A stretch of DNA of 64,000 nt from Lutimaribacter degradans (GTDB taxonomy: Bacteria; Pseudomonadota; Alphaproteobacteria; Rhodobacterales; Rhodobacteraceae). The notes beneath the pieces were generated by a model that was given only the letters and a program-made list of their open reading frames with translations, made no database searches and was not told where the DNA came from. Where the stretch lies: assembly GCF_023703375.1 (NCBI RefSeq), contig NZ_JAMQGO010000012.1, positions 50,766 through 114,765 on the forward strand, written 5' to 3'. Positions 27,838 to 37,355 of the stretch are shown here, piece after piece. The translations under genes were made by a program, and so were the position numbers. Every line of letters starts with the position of its first letter. Within the stretch, counting starts at the first letter, position 1.

Positions 27838-28260
27838 TCAGTAAGAAAAGGCCATCGTTGCCAGCGCGACGATCACCAGAAGCAGCACGGGCCCAGCCAG
27901 CCCCATCGCCCTGACCGCCTTTGGTGGCGGTGTTCCCGACTTGCGCGCATGGCTCATCAGGTGCTGGGCGACGCCCATGTTGACCGTCAGGATTGCCGCG
28001 ACCGCGATCTTGCCCCAGAAGGCCGTTCCGAACCCCGACCAGCCGCCGTAATAGGCGTAGACCAGCCCGATTCCGGTGACCCAAAGCACCAGCAGCGACA
28101 ACGCCGAGACACGCGCCAATGTGCGTTGTGCAGCGGTGACCACGGGTTTGGCCGCACCCTCGGCGGTGGCGAGTTGGCGGCCCAGCACGATGTTTGCCAC
28201 CCCGCCGCCCAGTGCAAGAGCCAGCGCGGCGAAATGTAGAAACTTGAGAAATATCACCAT
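27838..28260 (-). CDS. Small four-helix membrane protein, unknown function
   Basis: 140 residues with four predicted membrane segments (about 5-25, 50-72, 83-103, 116-138) and short loops. The first helix contains LKFLHFAALALALGGG, reminiscent of CopD/DUF2269-type haem-region membrane proteins, whose first-helix histidine is conserved; this is weak. It stands alone between murJ and glnD on the same strand, with 198 bp to murJ. Confidence 0.6.
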   Translation of the reverse strand: MVIFLKFLHFAALALALGGGVANIVLGRQLATAEGAAKPVVTAAQRTLARVSALSLLVLWVTGIGLVYAYYGGWSGFGTAFWGKIAVAAILTVNMGVAQHLMSHARKSGTPPPKAVRAMGLAGPVLLLVIVALATMAFSY

Positions 28261-28434
28261 GCCTGCCTCCGAATGCCCGTGCAGCGCCTGTTGCGCCGGT
28301 TTTCGTCAGCCTAACCTGCGGTCCTGCACATGCCAAATGGCTTTTCGACTGGCCATGCCGCCCTGGTCAACGACGTTGCTGTTTGGCGCGAAGCGGCCTG
28401 GGGAGGCGTCGACAAGGGGCCGTTCTTCGCGCCC

Positions 28435-31230
28435 TCACGCCGTGGCGCGTTCCACCCCTTGCGTGATCGCCTCGCGCAGTTTTTTCTCCAGCGCCTTCTG
28501 CTTGGGGTCGCTGTGGAATTTCAGCCCGAACATGTCCTTGACATAGAAGGTATCGACCACCTGTTCGCCGTAGGTCGCGATGACGGCCGAGGCGATGTAG
28601 ACGTTGTTGTTGGCCAGCGTGCGCGTCAGGTCGAACAGCAAGCCGGGGCGGTCGCGGGTGTCGACCTCGATGATGGTGTAGATTTCCGAGCCTTCGTTGT
28701 CGAAGGTGATCGAGGTGGGCACGCGGAAGGCGCGTTCGCGCTTCTTGATCTTGTCGCGGGTGCGGATCGCCTCGGTCGTCTTGATCTCGCCCTTCAGCGT
28801 CTTGTGGATCATCTGGCGCAGGCGGGGCAGGCGTTCGGCCTCGTAGGGGCTGCCGTCGCCGTCCTGCACCCAGAACACGGCGGTGGCATACCCGTCTTTC
28901 GAGGTATAGGTGCGCGCGTCGACGACGTTTGCGCCCACCAGCGCCAGCGCGCCGGCGAGGCGCGAAAAGATGCCGGGGTGGTCGGCCAGCGCGAAACAGG
29001 CGCGGGTGGCGTCGCGGTCTTCGTCGATGGCAAGGTCGATGCCCACCTCGCTATCCGGCAGATCCCGCAGCAGGTTGGCGAACACCACCTGCGTCGCGGT
29101 GTCGAGCCCCTGCCAATAGGGTGGGTAGTGGCGGGATGTTTCGCGCTTGATCGCGGCGGGTTCCCAGCCATCCAGCGCGGCACGCAAGGTGCGGCGGGCC
29201 TCGGTGCCGCGGTTCTCGCGGTTCAGCTCTTCGAGCCCGTGTTCCAGCGCGCGGGCGGTTTCGCGGTGCAACTGCCGCAGCAGCATGGCCTTCCAGTTGT
29301 TCCAGGTGCCGGGGCCGACGCCGCGGATGTCGCAGACCGTCAGCACCGTGAGCAGGTCAAGCCGCTTACGGGTTTTCACCGCCTTGGCAAAGTCGCGCAG
29401 GGTGCGCGGATCGGACAGGTCGCGCTTCTGCGCCATGTCCGACATCAGCAGGTGATAGCGCACCAGCCATTCCACCGTGTCGCAATCGTTGCGGTTTAGC
29501 CCCAGCCTTGGCGCCACCTTGCGCGCGATCTGTGCGCCCAGGACCGAATGATCCTCGTCGCGGCCCTTGCCGATGTCATGGAGCAGCAACGCGACATACA
29601 GAACCTTGCGGTTCACGCCTTCTTGCAGGATGCTGCTGGCGACGGGTAGTTCCTCGGTCAGGTCGCCATGCTCGATCTCGCTAAGGACTCGGATGCACTG
29701 GATCGTGTGTTCGTCGACCGTGTAGCTGTGATACATGTTGAATTGCATCATTGCCACGATCGGTTCGAATTCGGGGATGAAGGCCGAAAGCACGCCCAGC
29801 TCGTTCATGCGCCTGAGCGCGCGTTCGGGGTTGCCATGTTTCAGCAGCAGATCAAGGAAGATGCGCCGCGCCTCGCGGTTGTTGCGCATGTCGTCGTCGA
29901 CCAGGTGCAGGTTGGCGGTGACCAGCCGCATCGCGTCGGGATGGATCAACATGCCCGTGCGCAGCGCCTCTTCGAACAGGCGCAGCAGGTTCAGCTTGTC
30001 TGACAGGAAGTCGGCATTGTCGGCGATGGCCAGGCGGCCATGCACCACCTGGTAGCCCGGTTTGACACGGCGGCGGCGGCGAAAGATGCGCTCCAGCAGC
30101 GGCGCGCCCTTGGTGTGGTCGGCCTCGAGCTTGGTCAGGAAGATGCGGGTCAGGTCGCCCACGGCTGTCGCGTGGCGAAAGTAATCCTGCATGAAATGCT
30201 CGACCGCGCGGCGCCCGGCCTTGTCGGTATATCCCATGCGTGCTGCAACCTCGACCTGCATGTCGAACGTGAGCTGGTCGGTCGGGCGGCCGGTGATCAG
30301 GTGCAGGTGGCACCGCACGGCCCACAGGAATGTTTCGGCCTGGTTGAACGTGTCGAATTCGTCGGGCAGGAACACGCCCAATGGCACCAAATCCTCGACC
30401 TTTTGCACGCGGTGAACGTATTTCGCGATCCAGTACAGCGTTTGCAGGTCGCGCAGCCCGCCCTTGCCTTCCTTCACGTTGGGCTCGACCACGTAGCGTT
30501 CGCCCTGCTTGACATGGCGGCTGTCGCGTTCGGCCAGCTTGGCCTCGATGAAATCCGAGGCGCTGCCCAGGAACAGCTCGTCCCAGAGCCGGCGGTCAAG
30601 CTCTTGTGCCAGCTCGGCATCGCCGCCCAGCCAGCGATGCTCCAGCAGCGCGGTGCGGATCGTGTAGTCGTCAGACCCGAGCCGGATGCAATCGCGGATC
30701 GTGCGGCTGGAATGGCCGACCTTCAGCCGCAGATCCCACAGGATGTAAAGCATCGACTCGATCACGCTTTCGGCCCAGGCGGTGATCTTGGTAGGGGTCA
30801 GGAACAGCAGGTCGACATCCGATTGCGGCGCCATTTCGCCGCGGCCGTAGCCGCCCACGGCAAAAAGCGCCAGCCGCTCGCCCTTGGTGGGGGTGGCGTT
30901 GGCATGCAGCACGCGCGATGAAAGCTGCAGCGCGGTCGTGACGACGCAATCGGTCAGCCAAGTATAGGCGCTGACGGCCGGGCGCGCCGCGAATGGCCGC
31001 GCCGCAAAGGCATCCGCGATGGCCTTGCGCCCCAGTTTCAGCGCGTCCATCAAAACCTGCACGATCACGCTGCGCGCGTCATCGTCGGGCGTGCCGTCCA
31101 GCGCGCGGGCGAGGGCGCCATACACGGCGGGGCCGTCGAACACGGCCTCGGGCGCGCAGATCAACTCATCCGGCGGCGCGGGCAGGATATCGGGCGTGAA
31201 CGGCAGCCGCCCGGTATCAGGAACCGGCAT
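28435..31230 (-). CDS. glnD: Bifunctional uridylyltransferase/uridylyl-removing enzyme
   Basis: 931 residues from the ATG at 31230 (a TTG at 31257 would add 9). GlnD senses glutamine and (de)uridylylates PII proteins. Domains in order: nucleotidyltransferase (VGGYGRGEMAPQSDVDLLF), PII-uridylyltransferase helical region, HD domain (HDIGKGRDEDHS), and two C-terminal ACT domains (DHPGIFSRLAGAL and DRPGLLFDLTRTL). All catalytic motifs look intact. It overlaps the upstream lipoprotein gene by 14 bp, so the two are probably cotranscribed. Confidence 0.94.
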   Translation of the reverse strand: MPVPDTGRLPFTPDILPAPPDELICAPEAVFDGPAVYGALARALDGTPDDDARSVIVQVLMDALKLGRKAIADAFAARPFAARPAVSAYTWLTDCVVTTALQLSSRVLHANATPTKGERLALFAVGGYGRGEMAPQSDVDLLFLTPTKITAWAESVIESMLYILWDLRLKVGHSSRTIRDCIRLGSDDYTIRTALLEHRWLGGDAELAQELDRRLWDELFLGSASDFIEAKLAERDSRHVKQGERYVVEPNVKEGKGGLRDLQTLYWIAKYVHRVQKVEDLVPLGVFLPDEFDTFNQAETFLWAVRCHLHLITGRPTDQLTFDMQVEVAARMGYTDKAGRRAVEHFMQDYFRHATAVGDLTRIFLTKLEADHTKGAPLLERIFRRRRRVKPGYQVVHGRLAIADNADFLSDKLNLLRLFEEALRTGMLIHPDAMRLVTANLHLVDDDMRNNREARRIFLDLLLKHGNPERALRRMNELGVLSAFIPEFEPIVAMMQFNMYHSYTVDEHTIQCIRVLSEIEHGDLTEELPVASSILQEGVNRKVLYVALLLHDIGKGRDEDHSVLGAQIARKVAPRLGLNRNDCDTVEWLVRYHLLMSDMAQKRDLSDPRTLRDFAKAVKTRKRLDLLTVLTVCDIRGVGPGTWNNWKAMLLRQLHRETARALEHGLEELNRENRGTEARRTLRAALDGWEPAAIKRETSRHYPPYWQGLDTATQVVFANLLRDLPDSEVGIDLAIDEDRDATRACFALADHPGIFSRLAGALALVGANVVDARTYTSKDGYATAVFWVQDGDGSPYEAERLPRLRQMIHKTLKGEIKTTEAIRTRDKIKKRERAFRVPTSITFDNEGSEIYTIIEVDTRDRPGLLFDLTRTLANNNVYIASAVIATYGEQVVDTFYVKDMFGLKFHSDPKQKALEKKLREAITQGVERATA

Positions 31231-32398
31231 CACCGAAGGTGTTCGAGGCTGGGTCAATCACAACCACCTGTTTGTTGCGGATCGTTGCGATGGCCATGCT
31301 GCGCTGGTTGGTGCCGTCGGGAAGCAGGCGGAAAATGCCACCCGTGCCCTGGAACCCCGCGCTTTGGGTCAGTGACGAGCCCGACAGCGCGTCGCGGCCG
31401 CTTGTCTTGACCAGGGCGCCGATGGCGGCGATCCCGTCATAGGCCAGGCCGGCGATGGGATGCGGCGTGTTGCCGTTTGCCGCCTGGTACCGGCTGCGGA
31501 AGGCCGCGCTCTTGTTCGGGTCGGGCATTGCGAACCAGCCCCCCTGAACGCCCGGCAGGTCCAGCGTTTGCGGCGGGATGTCCCAACGGGTCAGGCCGAT
31601 ATACTGCGTGACATCGGGGCCCAGCCCGGCTTCGGGCAGCATCTGCGTCAGCAAGGGCAGTGCGCCGGCCGAGTTGGCCGTCATGAACACGGCGTCGGCA
31701 TCGCCGGAACGCGCGGACGACACGATTTGCGGCACGGCGTTGACCACACCCTCTTGCGAGAAATCATGCGAGACCGCGCCCACCAGTGTTCCGCCGTTGG
31801 CGCTGACGGCCTGCTGGATCGCCTGCTTGCCCAACTGGCCCGAAACATTGTTGGAATGTGCCACGACAAAGCGCGATTTGCCCTGATTTCGGGCATAGGA
31901 CACAAGGCGGTCGGCCGTGTTCTGGAACGTCGGCCCGAGAACCCAAAGGTTGCCGCCCGCGATCGTGCTGTTGTTCGAAAAGGACAGGACGTTGATGTTT
32001 CTCGGTTCCATGGCGACGGCCACGGCGTTGGCGGATTCGGCATAGACCGGGCCAAGAATGATACGCGCGCCATCGCCGGCTGCCTGCTGGGCGGCCTGTT
32101 GCGCCTGCGCGGCGTTGCCCGCCGTGCTGTAGACGCGCAAATCGATGGCGACGCCGTCCAGGTCGGAAATTGCCAGGCGCGCGGCGTTTTCAAGCGAGTC
32201 CGCCAGCGCGTCGTCCCCCGAATTTTCGCTGCCGCGCGGCACGAGCAGCGCGACCGGAACCGGTGCCCGGGGGTTGATCGTAGGGCCGCCGGCCGGCCCC
32301 ATGACAGACGCGGTCTGGCAGGCGGCGAGCCAGGTGATGGACATCAAGGCTATGGCGCGCCACAGCACCTTGCGGGCAGAGGACAAAACAGCAAACAT
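31217..32398 (-). CDS. LpoA/LppC-like penicillin-binding protein activator lipoprotein
   Basis: 393 residues from the ATG at 32398. The lipobox is LAAC with acylated C27. The rest is a periplasmic-binding-protein-like fold (VPVALLVPRGSENSG, ARIILGPVYAESANAVA) found in the LpoA C-terminal domain, without the TPR-like N-terminal half of E. coli LpoA. An in-frame ATG at 32422 is less likely, since GAGGGAG lies between the two. It may activate a class A PBP or act as a leucine-binding-type receptor. Divergent from rsmI, overlapping glnD. Confidence 0.78.
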   Translation of the reverse strand: MFAVLSSARKVLWRAIALMSITWLAACQTASVMGPAGGPTINPRAPVPVALLVPRGSENSGDDALADSLENAARLAISDLDGVAIDLRVYSTAGNAAQAQQAAQQAAGDGARIILGPVYAESANAVAVAMEPRNINVLSFSNNSTIAGGNLWVLGPTFQNTADRLVSYARNQGKSRFVVAHSNNVSGQLGKQAIQQAVSANGGTLVGAVSHDFSQEGVVNAVPQIVSSARSGDADAVFMTANSAGALPLLTQMLPEAGLGPDVTQYIGLTRWDIPPQTLDLPGVQGGWFAMPDPNKSAAFRSRYQAANGNTPHPIAGLAYDGIAAIGALVKTSGRDALSGSSLTQSAGFQGTGGIFRLLPDGTNQRSMAIATIRNKQVVVIDPASNTFGDAGS

Positions 32399-32473
32399 GG
32401 ATGGCAAAGCTCCCTCGGTCATGGCAGCAGCTTGGCCGCCTGCGATTTGGGGCGATAATAAACGCCATGGGGG

Positions 32474-33349
32474 ATGGGTCTAGTGCAGAATTGGGAAAAG
32501 CGCGTGTTGACGCCGGGGTTGTACCTGGTCGCGACGCCCTTGGGGAATGCGCGCGACATCACGTTGCGGGCCCTCGACCTGCTGGCCTCGGCCGATGTGC
32601 TGGTGGCCGAGGACACGCGCAGCTTGCGCAAGCTGATGGAGATTCATGGCGTGCCGCCGGGCGAGCGACCGATGGTCGCCTATCACGAGCACAACGGGGC
32701 CAGGATGCGCCCGAAATTGCTGCACTGGCTGGAAGAAGGCCGTGCCGTTCTCTATGCGTCCGAGGCGGGCACGCCGCTGGTCGCCGACCCGGGATTCGAT
32801 CTGGTGCGCGCCGCGCGCGCCGCGGGCCACCCGGTAACCGCAGCGCCTGGGCCGGTGGCGGCGATCACCGCGCTGAGCATTGCCGGGCTGCCAACCGACC
32901 GTTTCCTGTTCGAGGGGTTCCTTCCCAATGCCAGCGGTCAGCGGAAATCCGCGCTGAAGCGCCTGTGCGATGTGCCAGCAACGCTCGTATTCTACGAATC
33001 GCCCAAGCGGGTGGCCGCGATGCTGCGTGACGCGGCCGAGGTTCTGGGGCCAGCGCGCGAGGCGCGGTTGTGCCGCGAATTGACCAAGAAATTCGAGGAG
33101 ATTCGCAGCGGAACACTGCAGGAACTGGCCGAGGGCTGCGCCCAGACACCGCCGCGCGGTGAAATCGTGGTGCTGGTGGACCGGGCGGATTCGGAAACTG
33201 TTAATGAAGATGATCTAGAACGCTTGGTTAAGGAGGCGCTGATAGACCATTCTGTGCGGGACGCGGCCGACCGGATCAGTGCCGAAACCGGGCTGCCACG
33301 GCGCAAGGTCTATCAACTGGCCCTCAAATTGGAGCGGGACACCTCATGA
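32474..33349 (+). CDS. rsmI: 16S rRNA (cytidine1402-2'-O)-methyltransferase
   Basis: 291 residues, SAM-dependent tetrapyrrole-methylase fold. The N-terminal LYLVATPLGNARDITLRAL and ASADVLVAEDTR, then YHEHNG and ASEAGTPLVADPGF, are RsmI signatures; the last usually reads SDAGTPxxSDPG, so there are small substitutions. APGPVAAITALSIAGLPTDRFLFEGFLP is also typical. Overlaps yraN by ATGA; rsmI-yraN adjacency is widely conserved. Confidence 0.92.
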   Translation: MGLVQNWEKRVLTPGLYLVATPLGNARDITLRALDLLASADVLVAEDTRSLRKLMEIHGVPPGERPMVAYHEHNGARMRPKLLHWLEEGRAVLYASEAGTPLVADPGFDLVRAARAAGHPVTAAPGPVAAITALSIAGLPTDRFLFEGFLPNASGQRKSALKRLCDVPATLVFYESPKRVAAMLRDAAEVLGPAREARLCRELTKKFEEIRSGTLQELAEGCAQTPPRGEIVVLVDRADSETVNEDDLERLVKEALIDHSVRDAADRISAETGLPRRKVYQLALKLERDTS

Positions 33350-33759
33350 CGCAGCATTTCGACCCTCACGCCCAACTGGCCCAGCCGATTTCCGCGCGTC
33401 GGGCCCGTGGCCAACGGGCCTATTTGGCGGGGGCGGCTGCCGAAGACCGGGTTGCGCGTCTATACCGCGAGGCCGGGGCTTGCCTGCTGGCGCGGCGCTG
33501 GCGTGGCCAGGGGGGCGAAATCGACCTGGTGATGCGCGATGAAACCGGCCTTGTCTTTGTCGAGGTGAAGGCAGCGCGCGATTTCGACCGTGCGATTGCA
33601 TCGCTGTCGCAGCGCCAGGTCGGGCGTATCTGCACGGCTGCGCAAGAATTCGCCGGAACGCAGCCCGAGGGGTCGTTAACACCCATGCGTTTCGACCTGG
33701 CCGTGGTGGACAAGCAGGGCGCCGTGCGCGTGCTTGAAAACGCCTTCGGGGACTTCTGA
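33346..33759 (+). CDS. YraN family (UPF0102) putative endonuclease
   Basis: 137 residues. The nuclease-like core GEIDLVMRDETGLVFVEVKA carries the E-x-D-L...VEVK residues of the restriction-endonuclease-like fold. The preceding LARRWRGQGG loop is typical. Starts inside the rsmI stop. The cellular role is unproven; links to Holliday-junction processing are by fold only. Confidence 0.85.
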   Translation: MTQHFDPHAQLAQPISARRARGQRAYLAGAAAEDRVARLYREAGACLLARRWRGQGGEIDLVMRDETGLVFVEVKAARDFDRAIASLSQRQVGRICTAAQEFAGTQPEGSLTPMRFDLAVVDKQGAVRVLENAFGDF

Positions 33760-33816
33760 TTTGCCTCTGCTCGCGGCTTGCGTCATTAAACAGGTGACGC
33801 AAGCAGGGGGTGGCCC

Positions 33817-34752
33817 ATGAAAATAGCCTTTCAGATGGACCCGATCGGTCCAATCGACATCAACGCCGACAGCACCTTTCGTATCGCCGAAGAGGCGCAG
33901 GCCCGTGGCCACGAACTGTTTTACTACACGCCCGAGCGTCTGTCCTACCAAGAGGGACGTATCACCGCGCGTGGCTGGCCGCTGACCCTGCGGCGCGAAA
34001 AGGGCAACCATTTCACGCTGGGCGACGAGACCGAGGTGGACCTGGCCGAGTTCGACGTGGTCTGGCTGCGGCAAGACCCGCCCTTCGACATGTTCTACAT
34101 CACCACCACGCATCTACTGCAGCGCATCCACCCCGGTACATTGGTGGTGAATGACCCGTTCTGGGTGCGCAATTACCCCGAAAAGCTGCTGGTTCTCGAT
34201 TTCCCCGAACTGACACCGCCCACCGTCATCGCACGGGATCTCGGTACGATACGCCGGTTCAAGGACCGGCACGGCGACGTGATCCTGAAGCCGCTTTACG
34301 GCAATGGCGGCGCAGGCGTGTTCCGCCTCACCGAATCCGACCGTAACCTGACCTCGCTCCATGAATTGTTCACCAGTTTCTCGCGCGAGCCGCTGATCGT
34401 GCAGAAATTCCTGCCCGATGTAAGTGCCGGCGACAAGCGCGTGATCCTGGTCGATGGTGAGCCGATCGGCGCCATCAACCGCGTGCCCGCCAAGGGGGAG
34501 ACCCGTTCCAACATGCATGTGGGCGGTCGGCCCGAGAAGGTCGCGTTGAGCGACCGCGACCGCGAGATCTGCGCGGCAATAGGGCCGTTGTTGCGCGAAA
34601 AGGGGCAGGTATTCGTCGGTATCGACGTGATCGGCAATTACCTGACCGAGATCAACGTGACCTCGCCCACGGGCATACAGGAGCTTGAACGCTTCGACGG
34701 GATCAACGCCGCGGCCAAGATCTGGGAGGCGATCGAGGCTCGCCGGGCATGA
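33817..34752 (+). CDS. gshB: Glutathione synthetase
   Basis: 311 residues, prokaryotic GshB of the ATP-grasp fold. It joins gamma-glutamylcysteine and glycine. Features seen: [47 protein letters not shown] (ATP loop) and [20 protein letters not shown] (Mg-binding end). The start has GGGGGTGG upstream. Overlaps the following hydrolase start by ATGA. Confidence 0.95.
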   Translation: MKIAFQMDPIGPIDINADSTFRIAEEAQARGHELFYYTPERLSYQEGRITARGWPLTLRREKGNHFTLGDETEVDLAEFDVVWLRQDPPFDMFYITTTHLLQRIHPGTLVVNDPFWVRNYPEKLLVLDFPELTPPTVIARDLGTIRRFKDRHGDVILKPLYGNGGAGVFRLTESDRNLTSLHELFTSFSREPLIVQKFLPDVSAGDKRVILVDGEPIGAINRVPAKGETRSNMHVGGRPEKVALSDRDREICAAIGPLLREKGQVFVGIDVIGNYLTEINVTSPTGIQELERFDGINAAAKIWEAIEARRA

Positions 34753-35678
34753 GCCTTAGAATGCGTCTCATGGCGGGCGCCATGCGCCCGCTGGTGCGCG
34801 GGGTCAACGCGCGGGCACAAGACCCCGCGCCGCTGCGCCGCCACCTGGAGCGCGCGGCGCGGGTGTTTTTCCGCAACGTGCCTTTCGCGCTTTACCGCCC
34901 CACCGAATACACGGGCGCGGATGGCACCGCGCGGCGGGCCTTGTGGGTTTCGGCGCGGGCTGGGCCTGTCACCGGGAAGGTTCTGCTTTACCTGCACGGC
35001 GGGGGCTATTTCGCGGGCAGTCCGCACACCCACAAGCGCATGGTCGCGCGGCTGGCGCGGATGACGGGATTGCGCAGCTTTCTGCCTGCCTACGCGCTGG
35101 CGCCCGAACATCCGGTACCCGCCCAGTTGAACGACGCGGTCGCCGCCCACGCGCATCTTCTGGATCTTGGATACGCGCCCTGCGATATCATCCTTGGTGG
35201 TGACAGCGCGGGCGGTGGCATCACGCTGGCGCTTCTGGCTCGGCTGTGCCAGGCGGGTCAGCCGCCGATGGCCTGTTTCGCCTGGTCGCCCTTCTGCGAC
35301 CAGACTTTCTCGGGCGGGTCGGTGCGTGAAAACGCCCGCAGCGACCACTTTTTCCCCGCCGACCGCGTGCATGACCTGGCGGCGATGATCCTGGGTGACA
35401 CGCCCGCCGACGACCCCCGCGCCTCGCCCCTTTTTGCCGATTTCCCGGGCTGCCCGCCGGTTCTGTTGCAGGCCTCCGACAAGGAAATCCTGCGCGACGA
35501 CGCGTCGCGCATGGCCGACCGGCTGCGCGGTTTCGGTGCGGATGTGCAACTGGAACTCTGGCCCGGCGCACCGCATGTCTGGCAGATATTCGACGGCTGG
35601 TTTCCCGAGGCGCGCGATGCCATTGCCAACACGGCCGGTTTCATCCGTCGGCACCTGCCATCGACAGGCGGTAACTGA
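34749..35678 (+). CDS. Alpha/beta hydrolase, hormone-sensitive-lipase family
   Basis: 309 residues. The oxyanion HGGG is at 83-86, the nucleophile S153 is in GGDSAGG, acid D250 in ILRDDA, and base H276 in GAPHVW, so the catalytic triad is complete. Probably a carboxylesterase on small acyl esters; substrate unknown. Start overlaps the gshB stop. The 3' end runs 38 bp into the opposite-strand comM gene, a true convergent overlap. Confidence 0.85.
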   Translation: MSLRMRLMAGAMRPLVRGVNARAQDPAPLRRHLERAARVFFRNVPFALYRPTEYTGADGTARRALWVSARAGPVTGKVLLYLHGGGYFAGSPHTHKRMVARLARMTGLRSFLPAYALAPEHPVPAQLNDAVAAHAHLLDLGYAPCDIILGGDSAGGGITLALLARLCQAGQPPMACFAWSPFCDQTFSGGSVRENARSDHFFPADRVHDLAAMILGDTPADDPRASPLFADFPGCPPVLLQASDKEILRDDASRMADRLRGFGADVQLELWPGAPHVWQIFDGWFPEARDAIANTAGFIRRHLPSTGGN

Positions 35679-37140
35679 CGGCCTCGGCCACGTGCGGATG
35701 GCGCAGGTCATCGCTGCCTTCCAGGTCGGCAATGGTGCGCGCAACGCGCAACACCCGGTGGTACCCCCGTGCCGACAGGCCGAACCGCTCCGCCACGCGG
35801 GTCAGCAGCGCGCGCCCCTCGGCGTCCGGTGCGGCGATGTCGTCAAGCACGCTGCCCTCAAGATCGGCATTCAACCCGCCGCGCGCGATCTGTACGGCCC
35901 GCGCCGCCGACACACGCGCCGCCACCTGGGCCGAGCCGTCGCCCGTTGGCGGCAGGTCAAGATCGGTGAATCCCACCGGGGGCACATCGATCCGAATATC
36001 GAACCGGTCCATCAGCGGCCCCGAGATGCGGCCCATGTAATCCTCCCCGCAATTGGGCACGCGCGAGCAGGCCCGGCCCGGGTCGGACAAGTAGCCGCAT
36101 TTGCACGGGTTCGCCGCGGCAACCAGCATGAAACGGCAGGGGTATTTCACGTGGGCATTGGCGCGGGCGACCATCACTTCGCCGGTTTCGATGGGCTGGC
36201 GCAGGGTTTCCAGGACAGTGCGGGGGAACTCGGGGAACTCATCCATGAACAGCACCCCGTTATGGGCCAGGCTTATCTCGCCCGGGCCGGCGCGGCGCCC
36301 ACCGCCCACGATGGCCGCCATCGAGGCGGTGTGATGCGGTTCGCGAAAGGGCCGCGTGCGGTTGATACCACCCGCATCGAGTAGCCCTGCCAGCGAATGG
36401 ATCATCGAGGTTTCAAGCGCCTCGGGGGCGGTCAGGGGCGGCAGGATTCCTGGGATGCGCGCGGCCAGCATCGATTTGCCCGAACCCGGCGACCCCACCA
36501 TCATAAGGTGGTGACGGCCCGCGGCCGCGATTTCCAGCGCGCGCTTGGCGCGTTCCTGGCCCTTCACGTCGCGCAGGCAGCGCGTGCCCTGGGCATCAAG
36601 CACTTCGCCCGGTTCGGCAGGGGGCAACGGTGCCTGCCCAGTGAAATGGCGCACGACCTCGGCCAGGCCGGGGGCCGCGATCACCTGCGCCGCGCCCACC
36701 CAGGCCGCCTCGGCGCCCGAGGCTTGGGGGCACAACAGCAGCCTGTCCTCCTCGGCAGCCGACATGGCGGCGGGCAGGGCCCCCACCACGGGCACCAGCG
36801 ATCCGTCCAGCGACAGTTCGCCCAGGGCCGTGGTGCTCTCGGCCGCGTCGGCGGGCACGATCTCCAGTGCCGCCAGCAGGGCCAGCGCGATGGGCAGGTC
36901 GAAATGGCTGCCCTCTTTCGGCAGGTCGGCGGGCGACAGGTTCACCGTGATGCGCTTTGACGGCAGCGCGATGGCCAGGGTCGACAAAGCCGCGCGCACG
37001 CGCTCGCGCGCCTCGGATACCGCCTTGTCGGGCAGTCCGACGATGGAAAAGGCGGGCAGGCCCGGCGTGACGGCGCATTGTACCTCGACCGTGCGGGCTG
37101 TCACCCCTTCGAAGGCCACCGTGTAGGCGCGTGCCACCAT
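35641..37140 (-). CDS. comM: ComM/YifB family Mg-chelatase-like AAA+ ATPase
   Basis: 499 residues. The N-terminal Lon-like domain (VEVQCAVTPGLPAFSIVGLP) is followed by a ChlI-type AAA+ core with Walker A GSPGSGKS and Walker B GVLFMDEFPEF, and the C-terminal Mg-chelatase domain. ComM is a hexameric helicase that promotes branch migration when transformed DNA is integrated. NPCKCGYLSDPGRACSR is a cysteine-rich stretch typical of YifB. A CtrA-like site lies upstream. The tail overlaps the hydrolase gene on the other strand by 38 bp. Confidence 0.92.
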   Translation of the reverse strand: MVARAYTVAFEGVTARTVEVQCAVTPGLPAFSIVGLPDKAVSEARERVRAALSTLAIALPSKRITVNLSPADLPKEGSHFDLPIALALLAALEIVPADAAESTTALGELSLDGSLVPVVGALPAAMSAAEEDRLLLCPQASGAEAAWVGAAQVIAAPGLAEVVRHFTGQAPLPPAEPGEVLDAQGTRCLRDVKGQERAKRALEIAAAGRHHLMMVGSPGSGKSMLAARIPGILPPLTAPEALETSMIHSLAGLLDAGGINRTRPFREPHHTASMAAIVGGGRRAGPGEISLAHNGVLFMDEFPEFPRTVLETLRQPIETGEVMVARANAHVKYPCRFMLVAAANPCKCGYLSDPGRACSRVPNCGEDYMGRISGPLMDRFDIRIDVPPVGFTDLDLPPTGDGSAQVAARVSAARAVQIARGGLNADLEGSVLDDIAAPDAEGRALLTRVAERFGLSARGYHRVLRVARTIADLEGSDDLRHPHVAEAVSYRLSMAGADG

Positions 37141-37163
37141 CTGCGACTTTACCCCCCATCAAG

Positions 37164-37214
37164 GTTAACGCCCCCTTACCGCAGCTAACCTATGCAGGGT
37201 TTAAGAATGGTTAA
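37164..37214 (-). promoter_or_regulatory. CtrA-like binding sites upstream of comM
   Basis: Read on the minus strand, 37165-37179 is GTAA-GGGGGCG-TTAAC, one mismatch from the CtrA consensus TTAA-N7-TTAAC, with its near edge about 24 bp upstream of the comM start. A second TTAA-N6-TTAA pair is at 37201-37214 (spacing one short). TTAA is rare in this GC-rich sequence. Confidence 0.45.
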
Positions 37215-37228
37215 TGCAGGCCGCGGTT

Positions 37229-37300
37229 TTCCTCTTGCCCGAAATACCCTCGGGGGGAGTCCCCGCCAGGGGACGGGGGGCAGACAGCCCCCCCCCTTTG
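37229..37300 (-). repeat. Dispersed Rhodobacteraceae intergenic repeat, copy A
   Basis: Core CTCTTGCCCGAAATACCC at 37233-37249 followed by G-runs, with a hairpin GTCCCC/GGGGAC (37259-37274) and a further G6...C8 arm. The same core in reverse orientation occurs at 59300-59320. It fills most of the spacer between comM and the histidine phosphatase gene. Confidence 0.55.
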
Positions 37301-37355
37301 GGCGCTCGGTCATCTGGCGCAGGGGGTGGGGAAAAGGCCGGTTCGTGGCGGCTTG

